This document shows, piece after piece, positions 20,917 through 30,353 of a stretch of 64,000 nucleotides of DNA. Under the pieces are notes generated by a model. That model was not told where the DNA came from, searched no databases, and was given only the letters and a program-made list of their open reading frames with translations. The stretch is taken from the NCBI GenBank assembly GCA_910578285.1, contig CAJTQL010000008.1:19995-83994 (forward strand). The letters are read 5' to 3'. The translations under genes and the position numbers were made by a program. This stretch comes from an uncultured Helicobacteraceae bacterium. Lineage in GTDB: Bacteria > Campylobacterota > Campylobacteria > Campylobacterales > Helicobacteraceae. Every line of letters begins with the position of its first letter. Position 1 is the first letter of the stretch.

Positions 20917-21908
20917 TTTTTTATCCCTCTCCCTTCCCAGCCATTATAGCCCGGCTTTGTTTCGACACAATCTAAGCCCGATTCGACAAGATAGCGATGA
21001 AAGGTGTGCATTCGAATAGGTCTATCATATTTGGGCGAGAGCATATCAAAAAAATCCAAATATGCCCATTCCTTCAACATTTCTTCGCTCAAACCCGCAC
21101 TTGTATAATCGGGCACAAGCAAACGCCAATTGATACGATTTGCAACTTTTGGCGAGAAACATTCCCGATTCATCTTAAAAATAGGCCACATAAAATCGAT
21201 ATATTTCCTGCCAAAATTATAGAGTATTTTATGTGGAATCCTCGTTGTTATTGGACGTACCCAATATTTTGTATTAAAAGGTGTATTTTTATTAAATGGG
21301 TAATGGTCGCAAACAAGTTCGCCGCCATTTTTTAGAACACTAACAAGCGCATTAATGGCATTTTTTGCGCTCGGAGTGTGTTGCAAAACACCAAAACAAA
21401 AACAACGGTCAATGAGTGGCACAAGAGGCAATTCAAAAATGCTTGCTTGAAGCAAAAGCAAGTTTTTGCTAGGAATATTTGTGCGTGCACTCGCGTCTAT
21501 TGCGCTTGAATAATCAAAACTAATTACCAAGCCTGCCTCCCCCGCAGCTTCTAATGCAAAAGGCGTAAAGCGTCCGCTTCCACAACCTGCCTCTAAAATA
21601 ATAAATGATTCACCATTTGGCTTGTTCCAATGCGTCTCTTCATAGAATCTCTTTTTGCTTGCCTCCACGCCACTTGCACTATCATGTTGCGTTTTTTTAT
21701 GCATATTCCATTCAAACCCAAAACTATCGGCATAATTAGCTTGTGGCACAAAACGAGGAATAGAATCTACAATAGGATATGTTTTAGAACATCGAACACA
21801 AACAAGCGTTCCTTCGATAATGTGTCCAGCTTCTTCTTTTGTCGCTTGAATTGATAAAGCCACTTTACAATTAGGACAAACAAGATATTGCAAATGCTCT
21901 TTAAACAT
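20907..21908 (-). CDS. SAM-dependent methyltransferase with N-terminal zinc ribbon
   Basis: 333 residues. Residues 8-50 form a Trm112-like zinc ribbon (LVCPNCKVALSI ... CVRCSKTYPIVDSIPRF); from about 85 a class I methyltransferase with the SAM loop ILEAGCGSGRFT and the acidic VISFDYSSAID. Common in glycan clusters, where it methylates a sugar or acts on a lipid-linked precursor. The ATG at 21908 has AGGAGG six bases upstream; that site and the overlap TGATG lie in the decayed tail of the preceding glycosyltransferase copy. Confidence 0.82.
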
Positions 21909-22489
21909 CAAAAGCCTCCTTTAGAATTTGCAAATAATAATCTTTCTGATTGAAAATAAATCGACATTTTTCTCCAAAACAATAGACTGGGCGCGCATTT
22001 GTTATACTTTATTTGGACGCATTGGCAAATCTGCCTCATTCTCAAACAACACAGCATTATGTCCATTATATAGAATCTCGCAATCTTGGAAAAGGATCGC
22101 TTGTTTGTGCGGAGATGATTTTTGCAATTCTGTGTTGGAATCCTACACAAAAACAACCCTTCTACACCCCAAATTATCGGTTTGATTTTATCATTTTCTA
22201 TCTGATAAAGCCTGCTTGACCAATGCACAACAATCAGTTTTGGATTCAGTCGTAAAAGCAGAAAGAGTGTATAGAAAAAGCTATATAAATAGCGCAAACG
22301 AACCGAATTGATTTGGCGATGTTCCAAAATGATAAAATCCTCCAGTCCAGATTTCTGTTTACTATTCAATATAATATTATTTGCATTATGTAGAATATAT
22401 TTCTTATAGGGTAAGTCCTTGAGCATGCGGATTCGAGGTTTCATCAGCGGGCTTGTCAGGTCAGCAAGAATCAAGATTGCCTCCCCCAT
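21901..22489 (-). pseudogene. Decayed, chimeric copy of a glycosyltransferase gene
   Basis: The first 90 or so codons are almost identical to the start of the intact glycosyltransferase 1.13 kb upstream (through VVHWxSRLYQ), because the DNA is a direct repeat. Then the open frame runs into sequence without glycosyltransferase character. Pieces of a real glycosyltransferase C-terminus can be read in the other two minus-strand frames: HNAVLFENEADLP (about 22020-22060), comparable to HNAYLVDNLNELP of the intact copy, and QKDYYLQILKEAFDV ending at 21901, comparable to SAYLQIL. So the open frame of 193 codons is a fusion of a copied 5' end with a frameshifted, deleted 3' end. Confidence 0.75.
22203..22477. 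repeat. Direct repeat, copy A (275 bp)
   Basis: Nearly identical to copy B at an offset of 1129 bases; the only differences I see are at 22211 and 22219. Covers the 5' part of the decayed glycosyltransferase copy. Recombination between the copies would delete the 1.13 kb between them. Confidence 0.9.
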
Positions 22490-23618
22490 GCATATTATTG
22501 GGTGCTTGAGTCATAACAATTATTCCATAGTATTGATGTAAAATCTGCAAATATGCAGACTTTTGCTGCTCCCTGTCTAAAAATGCAATGGCATAAGGCT
22601 GTGCTTTGTGTGCTTGTGCATATTGCATTGCTTGAGGCAGCTCATTCAAATTGTCAACCAAATAAGCATTATGATGATGTTGCAATAGCATTGCATGATT
22701 CTCGAGTCGATTTGCAATGACAAAGCGATTTGCAGCAACACTTTCCATGAGAGATTGCGAGATTCCATCACATAGTTTATAGGAAATAACACAATCTACT
22801 GCACCTAGAATATGGTGCATAGTTTCATGTGGAATATTACGTAAAAAAATATTTTTTTGAGATTGCAAGGCAAACTCTTGCTCGCATTGAGCAAGGTAAG
22901 CCTTATCTAATGATTGTGTGCTAATAAGAAGGGCAATTTTTGGATTACACGCATAAAGCTTAAGAAAAGAATCTATGATTTCTCTATGAAAATGAATGGG
23001 TTTAAATGTGCGAATTGAAAAAAATAGAGTTTCAAAAGATTGCCCAAAAAATTCCCGCTGCATTTCTTGATGTTCTTGAATAGAATATCTTATGAAGAAT
23101 CTTTCTTCAACACCAAAGCTAATGATCTTCAGCTTATTGGGTGAAACAAAAGGAAAATTCTGCAGTAAAATTTTATGCATCACTTCTGTTTTTCCTGTGA
23201 TAATTTTTGCACAACGAAATAGAATGCCTGTAAAAATTTTCTTTTTACCATAACAATCCTCTTCGGGATTAATTTCGCCACCCATTGTATGCACAATCAC
23301 ACGATGTCCCCAAAGAGCAAGGAGAATATTTTGATAAAGTCTGCTTGCCCAATGCACAACAATCAGTTTTGGATTCAGTCGTAAAAGCAGAAAGAGTGTA
23401 TAGAAAAAGCTATATAAATAGCGCAAACGAACCGAATTGATTTGGCGATGTTCCAAAATGATAAAATCCTCCAGTCCAGATTTCTGTTTACTATTCAATA
23501 TAATATTATTTGCATTATGTAGAATATATTTCTTATAGGGTAAGTCCTTGAGCATGCGGATTCGAGGTTTCATCAGCGGGCTTGTCAGGTCAGCAAGAAT
23601 CAAGATGTTAGACACCAT
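22461..23618 (-). CDS. Glycosyltransferase, GT-B type
   Basis: 385 residues. N-terminal half ILILADLTSPLMKPRIRML ... LIVVHWASRLYQ and HTMGGEINPEED; C-terminal half with FRNIPHETMHHILGAVDCVIS and SLMESVAANRFVIANRLENH, the donor-binding E-x7-like block of GT4-type enzymes. Likely adds a sugar to the surface glycan; donor and linkage unknown. ATG 23618 with GGAG four bases upstream is preferred to GTG 23621. The last codons read into the start of the repeated copy that follows (29-base overlap), so the natural C-terminus may have been altered by the duplication. Confidence 0.75.
   Translation of the reverse strand: MVSNILILADLTSPLMKPRIRMLKDLPYKKYILHNANNIILNSKQKSGLEDFIILEHRQINSVRLRYLYSFFYTLFLLLRLNPKLIVVHWASRLYQNILLALWGHRVIVHTMGGEINPEEDCYGKKKIFTGILFRCAKIITGKTEVMHKILLQNFPFVSPNKLKIISFGVEERFFIRYSIQEHQEMQREFFGQSFETLFFSIRTFKPIHFHREIIDSFLKLYACNPKIALLISTQSLDKAYLAQCEQEFALQSQKNIFLRNIPHETMHHILGAVDCVISYKLCDGISQSLMESVAANRFVIANRLENHAMLLQHHHNAYLVDNLNELPQAMQYAQAHKAQPYAIAFLDREQQKSAYLQILHQYYGIIVMTQAPNNMHGGGNLDSC
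23332..23606. repeat. Direct repeat, copy B (275 bp)
   Basis: The 5' 90 codons of the intact glycosyltransferase gene; source or sister of copy A. See copy A for the differences. Confidence 0.9.
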
Positions 23619-23629
23619 CACACTCCATT

Positions 23630-23959
23630 TTACTCGGTAAAATATCTAATCTTAATTGCAGAGAAATTCTTATCTTGGAAATTTGGGAATCTCTTCCTGC
23701 AAACCAAACAGCATGGCATGCCAAAAAGCCAACTCTTCTTATCAAACCAGCCTACTTGAGCCTCTTGTAGTGTTTTTTTCAAGCCCAAAAGTTTTATATA
23801 TCCTTCCTTTGTATTTAGATGAAGCATAGCACCTGCAATGATTCGATAGGATTCATGTGTAATAATATCCTCAACATTTTTCCACCAAACATATCCAGCA
23901 AAATGCCGTAATAAAAGCTTTTCTAGTTTGCTAAACGCTTCTTTTTTAGTCTTTTTCAT
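23630..23959 (-). CDS. Small basic hypothetical protein in the glycan operon
   Basis: 109 residues, Lys-rich (MKKTKKEAFSKLEKLLLRHF), with two closely spaced Cys pairs in GMPCCLVCRKRFP near the C-terminus and several Trp. No family recognised. The ATG is shared with the asparagine-synthetase-like stop (ATGA), and AGGAAT lies upstream, so it is probably translated. The last part is poorly conserved-looking and it could be the remnant of a longer gene; I cannot tell. Confidence 0.5.
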   Translation of the reverse strand: MKKTKKEAFSKLEKLLLRHFAGYVWWKNVEDIITHESYRIIAGAMLHLNTKEGYIKLLGLKKTLQEAQVGWFDKKSWLFGMPCCLVCRKRFPNFQDKNFSAIKIRYFTE

Positions 23960-25734
23960 CTTGTAATATTCCTAAAATTGATATATTGTTCTAGCCACAA
24001 ATTAAGCACAACGAGAAAAAAAGCGATATTCCCAAAACGCCGCTCACTCTTATCAAATATGGACATAAAATTTTGTTCTATATTTGCAGAAAGAATCCCT
24101 AGTTTATTAAGTGCGCTTTGTGGAGCAAGAGCCTCTAAAAGCAAAGAACGCCAAGCATGATGCAACCAATAATCGATTGGGGGATTAAAGCCATGTTTTT
24201 CACGCATGACGATTTTCTGCGGCAGAATATCACAAAACGATTCACGCAAAAGCCATTTTGTACCATGTCGTAAAAGAATCTGATAGTCTAGCTGTTGTAT
24301 AAAAGCAAAAATTTTAGGTGAAACAAAACATGCTCTCCCTTCTACACCTTCACTCATTGTCATTCTATCAAGTTTTGTCATCATTTCAAAAGGCAGATAG
24401 AAATTTCTATCAAACTGAATCGAATCTATTGGAGATGAAGAAACAGGAAAATAATGAAGCGATTCAAAATAATTTCCACCAAAACTAAACATATCTTTTG
24501 ACAAAAAAGCACGTTTTTCACTCTCAAATGCATAATAATGCCAGCCCTTTGGTTTCTCTTGTGTGATGTAACGTGGGTCATTAAATTGTAATTTTGGATA
24601 CCATGTATACCCGCCAAACATCTCATCAGCACCATCTCCACTCAATAAAACCTTTATCCCAAGCTCTCGTGCAAAACGTGCAATCATTTTAATGCCAATA
24701 CCCGAAATTGCTCCATAAGGTTGGTCAATGCTAGCAATAAAATCCTGTAAATAATCTTGGTAGTTTTTTGAATCAACACGTATTTCATGATGATTTAAGC
24801 CAATATATTTTGCAATAATTTGAGCAAACTCACTTTCATCTGCAAAGCCACAATAGGGGTCAACATTATCGGCAAAGGCAATATTAAATGTCTCCAAAGT
24901 TGCGCATTTTTGTTTGGCAATACTGACAACAATCGAACTATCTAAACCACCACTTAAAAATGCTCCGACTTTTACATCGCTCAATAATCTATCAAAAATA
25001 CTTTCTCGAACAATTTGATTTGTTATGCGCAGTAAAGAATCATCAGTATTTTCAAACTCTACTGAAAAATTTCTTTGTGTTTGTTTAATAAAAGATTGAG
25101 TAAAAAACTCTGCCCTATTGATGTCATAGACACCATATGTCCCTTTAGGTAAGGCTTGAATATTCTCAAAAATAGTTTGAGGCTCTGGAATAAATCCAAA
25201 AGTCAAAAAATCCCAAATAGCACGTGGATTTATCGTTGAATCTTGCCAACATAAGGGTGCAATGAGAGTGGAAAAAGCAAAGGAATGTGGGGTTTTTGCA
25301 TAATATAAAGGTTTCTCACCCATAATGTCGCGCGCAAGAAGAATTTGCCGTTTATTTTTATCGTAGATACAAATGCCAAACATGCCATCAAGCTTACTTA
25401 AAAAATCAATACCATATTTAGTAAATAAATGTGGCAAAACCTCGCCATCACAATGAGTTTTAAAAATAATACCATCAGATTCGATATCAATTTTTAATTG
25501 TGGATAATTATAAATCTCGCCATTAAAAAATACCATAATTGATGAATCATGATTTTTAAAAGGTTGCTCGCCATGCTCCACATCATTAATACTTAGGCGA
25601 TTCATGCCTGCATAAAATCCAAAATTATGGTAAGTATAGCTTGTATCAGGTCCTCGTGTTTGCATTTTAGCCAACATATCTGCTAAAACTTCAAAAGATT
25701 TATTATCCGAATAAAAGCCTGCAATTGCGCACAT
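23956..25734 (-). CDS. asnB: Asparagine synthetase-like glutamine amidotransferase 1
   Basis: 592 residues, class II glutamine amidotransferase plus ATP-pyrophosphatase. Seen: catalytic Cys2 directly after the start (MCAIAGFY), RGPD, FFNGEIYNY, and the PP-loop FLSGGLDSS at about residue 260, followed by LSGDGADEMFGGY. All catalytic blocks are intact. Known: such enzymes make asparagine, and homologues in O-antigen clusters (for example WbpS of Pseudomonas) amidate uronic acids. Because the window also holds WlbA/WbpD/WbpE, I infer amidation of a diacetamido uronic acid. AT-rich, within the operon; second of two such genes. Confidence 0.85.
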   Translation of the reverse strand: MCAIAGFYSDNKSFEVLADMLAKMQTRGPDTSYTYHNFGFYAGMNRLSINDVEHGEQPFKNHDSSIMVFFNGEIYNYPQLKIDIESDGIIFKTHCDGEVLPHLFTKYGIDFLSKLDGMFGICIYDKNKRQILLARDIMGEKPLYYAKTPHSFAFSTLIAPLCWQDSTINPRAIWDFLTFGFIPEPQTIFENIQALPKGTYGVYDINRAEFFTQSFIKQTQRNFSVEFENTDDSLLRITNQIVRESIFDRLLSDVKVGAFLSGGLDSSIVVSIAKQKCATLETFNIAFADNVDPYCGFADESEFAQIIAKYIGLNHHEIRVDSKNYQDYLQDFIASIDQPYGAISGIGIKMIARFARELGIKVLLSGDGADEMFGGYTWYPKLQFNDPRYITQEKPKGWHYYAFESEKRAFLSKDMFSFGGNYFESLHYFPVSSSPIDSIQFDRNFYLPFEMMTKLDRMTMSEGVEGRACFVSPKIFAFIQQLDYQILLRHGTKWLLRESFCDILPQKIVMREKHGFNPPIDYWLHHAWRSLLLEALAPQSALNKLGILSANIEQNFMSIFDKSERRFGNIAFFLVVLNLWLEQYINFRNITR

Positions 25735-25771
25735 TATTAAGCCTTTTTGATGTTTTCAAAAATTTTGTTAT

Positions 25772-26896
25772 TCATTGCTCATTAACTGAAAAATTTGCAA
25801 TATTAAAGATTTTTTGAATCTGTTTTTCAAAATTTTCTCCTTGATATTCCTGAATAACAGAAAAAGCCTCTTTTGCTAAATGGTCGCGTTTTTGTTGATT
25901 GCATGCTAAATCTTTGATTTTCATCGTTAAATCATCAACATCTTCTGGGTTAAAAAATAATGCCCCTCTCGCAGCAAAAAAATCTTTGTGGGGCATAATA
26001 TCTGATAAAATTAATGGCTTTTTCAAACAAGCTGCCTCTAAAACAACATTGGGAAAACCTTCAAATAATGAGCCATGAACAAAAATATCGGCTTGCGCCA
26101 AAAAAGGATAAATGTTATTTTGATAGCCCAACAACATCACATTTGAGAGATGATGCTTACATATAAATTGTTCCATTTCTTTTCTTTGTTCTCCTTCGCC
26201 TATGATAAACAATTTGATTCTTAAATCTTGCAGCTCTAGAAAAGATTTTAAAAGTGTCAAATAATTTTTCTGCGGATTCAATCTACCTACAGAAAGACAA
26301 AAAATTTCATTGTCTTTTTTTATAGGTAACTCTATAGTTTTGCGCAAATCTTTTTGAATTTGTTGCATATCAATAGGATTATAAAGAAGAAAAATTTTTT
26401 CTTTTGGAACTCCAAAGTTTTTTATAATATCTACTGATGAAGATTTTGAATTACAAATAACATTTTGTGCATTTTGTAGACACAAAGAATAGAGGTCATG
26501 ATTAACATGTTTATAAGGAAAAGTCTCCTCAACAAAAGAAGGCTCACATCGCACAAATGCATAATAAGGAATTTGGGCAAACTTGGAAATCAACGCGACA
26601 AAATAACACGTGATAAAATCCATGAATGAACAAATAAGCTCGAAATTTTTCGCCTCTCTCGTAAGAGTATCTAAAATTTTAAAAGAATTTTCGAGCAAAC
26701 GCGTTTCTCTATTGGGTAAAATATATTCCACACTCAAATCATCAAGCAACATAACTTCAGTTGTTTTTTTGAGCACAATCAAGCGAACTTGCACTCCATT
26801 CTTTTGAAGAATACGCAAGAGGTAGGGCAAAACTTTTTGTGCACCACCACCGGGATTCATCACATCAATCACAAAGAGAATTTTCCGATATTGCAC
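25772..26896 (-). CDS. Glycosyltransferase family 4 protein
   Basis: 374 residues with a full GT4 layout: N-terminal KILFVIDVMNPGGGAQKVLPYL (glycine loop), CNSKSSSVDIIKNFGVPKEKI, the donor domain SVGRLNPQKNYLTLL and the C-terminal HGSLFEGFPNVVLEAACLKKPLI block with its E-x7-E. Retaining transferase, cytoplasmic, adding a sugar to the growing glycan; donor unknown. Start codon is GTG at 26896 with AGGAG five bases upstream, right after the TagB-like stop. Confidence 0.88.
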   Translation of the reverse strand: MQYRKILFVIDVMNPGGGAQKVLPYLLRILQKNGVQVRLIVLKKTTEVMLLDDLSVEYILPNRETRLLENSFKILDTLTREAKNFELICSFMDFITCYFVALISKFAQIPYYAFVRCEPSFVEETFPYKHVNHDLYSLCLQNAQNVICNSKSSSVDIIKNFGVPKEKIFLLYNPIDMQQIQKDLRKTIELPIKKDNEIFCLSVGRLNPQKNYLTLLKSFLELQDLRIKLFIIGEGEQRKEMEQFICKHHLSNVMLLGYQNNIYPFLAQADIFVHGSLFEGFPNVVLEAACLKKPLILSDIMPHKDFFAARGALFFNPEDVDDLTMKIKDLACNQQKRDHLAKEAFSVIQEYQGENFEKQIQKIFNIANFSVNEQ

Positions 26897-26898
26897 TT

Positions 26899-28488
26899 TT
26901 ACTCCTGCAACAAATTAATTAAACATTCTACAAAAGCTTCTTTAGAATGTCCAAGATTAAAAACATTTGATGCTCGCCATTCGTATAATGTATTAAACAT
27001 TGTTTTCCCCACCCCCGACAATAATTCTTTTTCTAACTCAAAAGCAACCTTGAGAAATCCATCAACATTCAATGCCACTCGATGCAACATAGGATTTGCA
27101 AATGATTTGCCAAAACGTTGTAGTCGTAAATCAAAGCTCTTCATAGGTGGGCAAAATAAAATTGCGGGTTTTAGAGCAAGCAATGGCGCGCTATACGCCA
27201 CTGAACTATTATCGGTAATCACGATACTTTCTGCCAAAAGCTCGTGGGGAATGCTCGGGGTATTATCAATGCTAAATAAAGGGTGGTCTATCAATTTATC
27301 AAAAAATGAATCGCTTCTATTCTTGCCGGCATATTGAGCAAAATTTTCAAAAGCTGGATGTGGTCGAAAGATGACTTTCTTGCCTTTTTGCAAAAGCAAA
27401 TCGATAGCTTTTACAATAATATCTAATGGGCAAGCACGTGGCAAAAAATAAAACTGCTTAGGTGCTTTATATTGAATAATATTTGCCATTCTTTTGTCAA
27501 GCGAAGGAGAGCCAAGAGGTAATATTTTGAGATTAAGTTCCAATTCTTTAACAATACTTTGATAGCACTCCAATGATTCTTGGTCAATTGCAACATAAAA
27601 ATCCATGCCCAAAAAATAATAACGGATATATTGAAAAAGATATTCTTGATGATTCGCTTTACAACAAAATATAAAAGCGTCACTAAAAGAATGCCCAATG
27701 CCAATCGTGGTACGTATCCTATTAGAAAGTTTTGGCAGTGAACCTCCTGTATTCATAAAAATACTATAATAAGCAAAAAAATCCGCAAGTGAATATTGGA
27801 CAATAACAATACGTTGATTTTTTACATAATCCTTATTTTTCTGATACCATTCAAAAGAACCAAAAAGATACAATATGGGAATTTTATCCATTAAAGAATC
27901 TAAAGTTGACAATGAACGAATGGGGTCAAAAAAAGTACAAATACCTTTTTGTATCTCTAAAGAAAAATTATCTTGAGCAAGAGCCTTTTCTATAGCTTGG
28001 CAATAGTCCATAACTTTATTTCGCACGTATTCTAATGGGTTATCTGTAAGATAATAGACAAATAAGTCGTAAAAATAATAATAGTGCGTTATCCAACGAT
28101 TCGGCAGAATATGCAATACTCTGCGCTGCTCCAAAAATTCATAGGCTTTTTGTCCTTGCAATATTTTGTATGTTTCTTGTTCAATTTTATTTCCTAAATG
28201 AAAAGCAACAAATTCGCGTCCATCGATAACATTATCCATCTTAAAGCTTCGACATTTATCCAACAAAATATTTTGCACATCACCTGCACAAACGAGACAA
28301 TATGCACCATTTCTACGTATTGAATCTTGTCGTGCCTCCAAAGAGATTTCGGGTTGAGAATCATCAATATAATCTATTTCTAATTGTGGGAAAATATCCC
28401 TTAAAATATTGACAACTACTTCTGCACAGCCTCCCTTGGGATAGATATAACATTTCAAGCCTAGCTCAATTTTGCCATATCGTTCCAT
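26899..28488 (-). CDS. TagB-like (CDP-glycerol glycerophosphotransferase family) protein 2
   Basis: 529 residues, paralogue of protein 1. C-terminal half: GIGHSFSDAFIF, LGSPSLDKRM, KKVIFRPHPAFEN, and ITDNSSVAYSAPLLALKPAILF, the characteristic HPxxE/D-SS pattern; ends VFNLGHSKEAFVECL. N-terminal half begins with a YIYPKGGCAEVVVNIL block comparable to YLYPHGEDAQAAWIII of protein 1. ATG at 28488 has GGAGG five bases upstream and overlaps the stop of the asparagine-synthetase-like gene by one base (TGATG); the TTG at 28500 is not needed. Acceptor and donor unknown. Confidence 0.72.
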   Translation of the reverse strand: MERYGKIELGLKCYIYPKGGCAEVVVNILRDIFPQLEIDYIDDSQPEISLEARQDSIRRNGAYCLVCAGDVQNILLDKCRSFKMDNVIDGREFVAFHLGNKIEQETYKILQGQKAYEFLEQRRVLHILPNRWITHYYYFYDLFVYYLTDNPLEYVRNKVMDYCQAIEKALAQDNFSLEIQKGICTFFDPIRSLSTLDSLMDKIPILYLFGSFEWYQKNKDYVKNQRIVIVQYSLADFFAYYSIFMNTGGSLPKLSNRIRTTIGIGHSFSDAFIFCCKANHQEYLFQYIRYYFLGMDFYVAIDQESLECYQSIVKELELNLKILPLGSPSLDKRMANIIQYKAPKQFYFLPRACPLDIIVKAIDLLLQKGKKVIFRPHPAFENFAQYAGKNRSDSFFDKLIDHPLFSIDNTPSIPHELLAESIVITDNSSVAYSAPLLALKPAILFCPPMKSFDLRLQRFGKSFANPMLHRVALNVDGFLKVAFELEKELLSGVGKTMFNTLYEWRASNVFNLGHSKEAFVECLINLLQE

Positions 28489-30335
28489 CAAATCCTCCAA
28501 GCTTTACGCCATGCTAAAAATGTGTATATATACCAAATTTTAGCAAAGTCTACACGCTTTTTTTCATCAAAATCTTTGATTAATTTTTGTACAAAATCTT
28601 TATCCAAAAACCCTTCGATTCCACTAATATCTTCAAGCAAATAATGCAAATCGGAACGTACCCAATCTTCTATTGGAATACCAAAACCCATTTTCGGACG
28701 ATAGATGAGCTCTTTGGGCAAAAATTGTTCCAAATAATTTTTATATACTGCCTTGCCTTCCTTGCCACATATCTTTTCAAGTATATTCAAAGATAACATA
28801 AAATATACAAACTGATTCCCCAAAAGAGGCTCACGCATTTCAAGCCCCACACTCATGCTTGCCCTATCTGTTTTAACCATTATATCATCAGGAAGATACG
28901 AACAAAAATCAAAACATGTCATACTTGAATAAGGATTTTTAAACTTATAGTCCTCGAGGCTTGCTAAAGGTAAGAGAAAATTTTGTGCTAATTCTTCTTT
29001 ACGAAAATGTGTAATTTCCACTTGATAATGTTCCATAAAGCTACGTGCCTTAAGTTGGTTTTTAATACGCAAAAACTTATCAATTCCAATCTTTACACCA
29101 ATTTTTTGCAAGATAGCAAGGCTCATTTCTGGAGACAAAAGCGATAAAACTTTCCCTGCACATAAAAACCGCCAAAGCTTATACGAATCCCAGCGCTCTT
29201 TTGCCCAAAAATAACGTTCATAGCCCACTCCTAATTCATCTCCACCATCGGCACTCAAAGCAACCTTGACCATTTGTCGCATATTAGCACTTAGCAACAA
29301 AGTAGGGATTGCGGAAGTATCACCAAAGGGTTCGTCATAAATAAAGGGTAATTTTTCTATTAAATCTTTTGCTTCTTGTAATGAACAAATAAAAGATGTA
29401 TTGCGGACATTCAAAGAATCTGCGACTTGTTTTGCAAAATATGTTTCATCAAAGCTTGATTCATGGAATCCCATCGTAAAAGTCTCAAAAGAATAGCCTA
29501 GTTCTTTAAGCGCAACACAGACGAGCGAAGAATCAACGCCTCCACTTAGCAAAACTCCAACGGAAACATCGCTTACCATTCTTTTAGCAACACTATCATG
29601 GAGTGCTATTTTAAAGTCTTGTAAATTATAAGGTTGTTGTGCCATAAAATATTTTTTGGAATGATAATATTGTTTCTGTAATATTTTTGCTTGAGAATCA
29701 AGAATCAAATAACTCCCCGCTTGAATCTTTTGACAATTTTGCAAGATACAATGAGGAGCTGGAATATAGCCATAAGCAAAAAAATAACTCAAAGACTCTT
29801 TGTTTATTTTTTTATTGATGAAAGGATAGGCAAATAAAGCCTTTAATTCTGAAGCAAACAAAAACCGCTTGGAATCAAAAAAATAATACAGTGGTTTAAC
29901 ACCAATTCTATCGCGACATAAAATGAGTTTCTGTTCCACCTCGTCCCACAATGCAAAAGCAAACATTCCATCTAAATGTTCGACACATTCTATTCCCCAA
30001 TGTAGAAGACCTGCCAATAGCACTTCTGTATCACTCTGTGCTTTAAGCGAGACTCCCTCGATACGCAAACTTTGTGCAATAGTTTTATAGTTATAAATTT
30101 CACCATTAAAAACTAACACAAAGCGTTTATCGTAACTTATGAAAGGTTGATGTGAAAAATTGCTCAAATCAATAATAGAAAGCCTACGATGTCCGAGTGC
30201 GAGAGAAACAGAAGGTGAAAAATACACACCAAAATCATCGGGACCACCTGCGCTCATTGTATCACGCATAGTCTCAATGGAATCGAAAAGTGCAGCTTCG
30301 CCTGAAAATTCCCAACCTCCTACAATACGGCACAT
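28488..30335 (-). CDS. asnB: Asparagine synthetase-like glutamine amidotransferase 2
   Basis: 615 residues. Catalytic Cys2 (MCRIVGGWEF), HRRLSIIDLS, FNGEIYNY, RDRIGVKPLYYF, PP-loop LLSGGVDSSLV near residue 260 and SADGGDELGVGY; all active-site blocks intact. Differs clearly from copy 1, so the two are old paralogues rather than a recent duplication, and each may amidate a different sugar carboxylate. Alternative: true asparagine synthesis, less likely for two copies inside a glycan operon. Weak ribosome site (no clear GGAG). Confidence 0.85.
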   Translation of the reverse strand: MCRIVGGWEFSGEAALFDSIETMRDTMSAGGPDDFGVYFSPSVSLALGHRRLSIIDLSNFSHQPFISYDKRFVLVFNGEIYNYKTIAQSLRIEGVSLKAQSDTEVLLAGLLHWGIECVEHLDGMFAFALWDEVEQKLILCRDRIGVKPLYYFFDSKRFLFASELKALFAYPFINKKINKESLSYFFAYGYIPAPHCILQNCQKIQAGSYLILDSQAKILQKQYYHSKKYFMAQQPYNLQDFKIALHDSVAKRMVSDVSVGVLLSGGVDSSLVCVALKELGYSFETFTMGFHESSFDETYFAKQVADSLNVRNTSFICSLQEAKDLIEKLPFIYDEPFGDTSAIPTLLLSANMRQMVKVALSADGGDELGVGYERYFWAKERWDSYKLWRFLCAGKVLSLLSPEMSLAILQKIGVKIGIDKFLRIKNQLKARSFMEHYQVEITHFRKEELAQNFLLPLASLEDYKFKNPYSSMTCFDFCSYLPDDIMVKTDRASMSVGLEMREPLLGNQFVYFMLSLNILEKICGKEGKAVYKNYLEQFLPKELIYRPKMGFGIPIEDWVRSDLHYLLEDISGIEGFLDKDFVQKLIKDFDEKKRVDFAKIWYIYTFLAWRKAWRI

Positions 30336-30353
30336 CTTTTATCTATCCATACC

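Noticed and set aside
22483..22487. C5 run at the start of the decayed glycosyltransferase copy as another phase switch
   Set aside because: Too short to slip often, and the gene behind it is already broken.
21908..22489. 193-codon open frame as a real protein
   Set aside because: Only the copied first 90 codons look like a protein family; real glycosyltransferase remnants lie in the other frames behind it.
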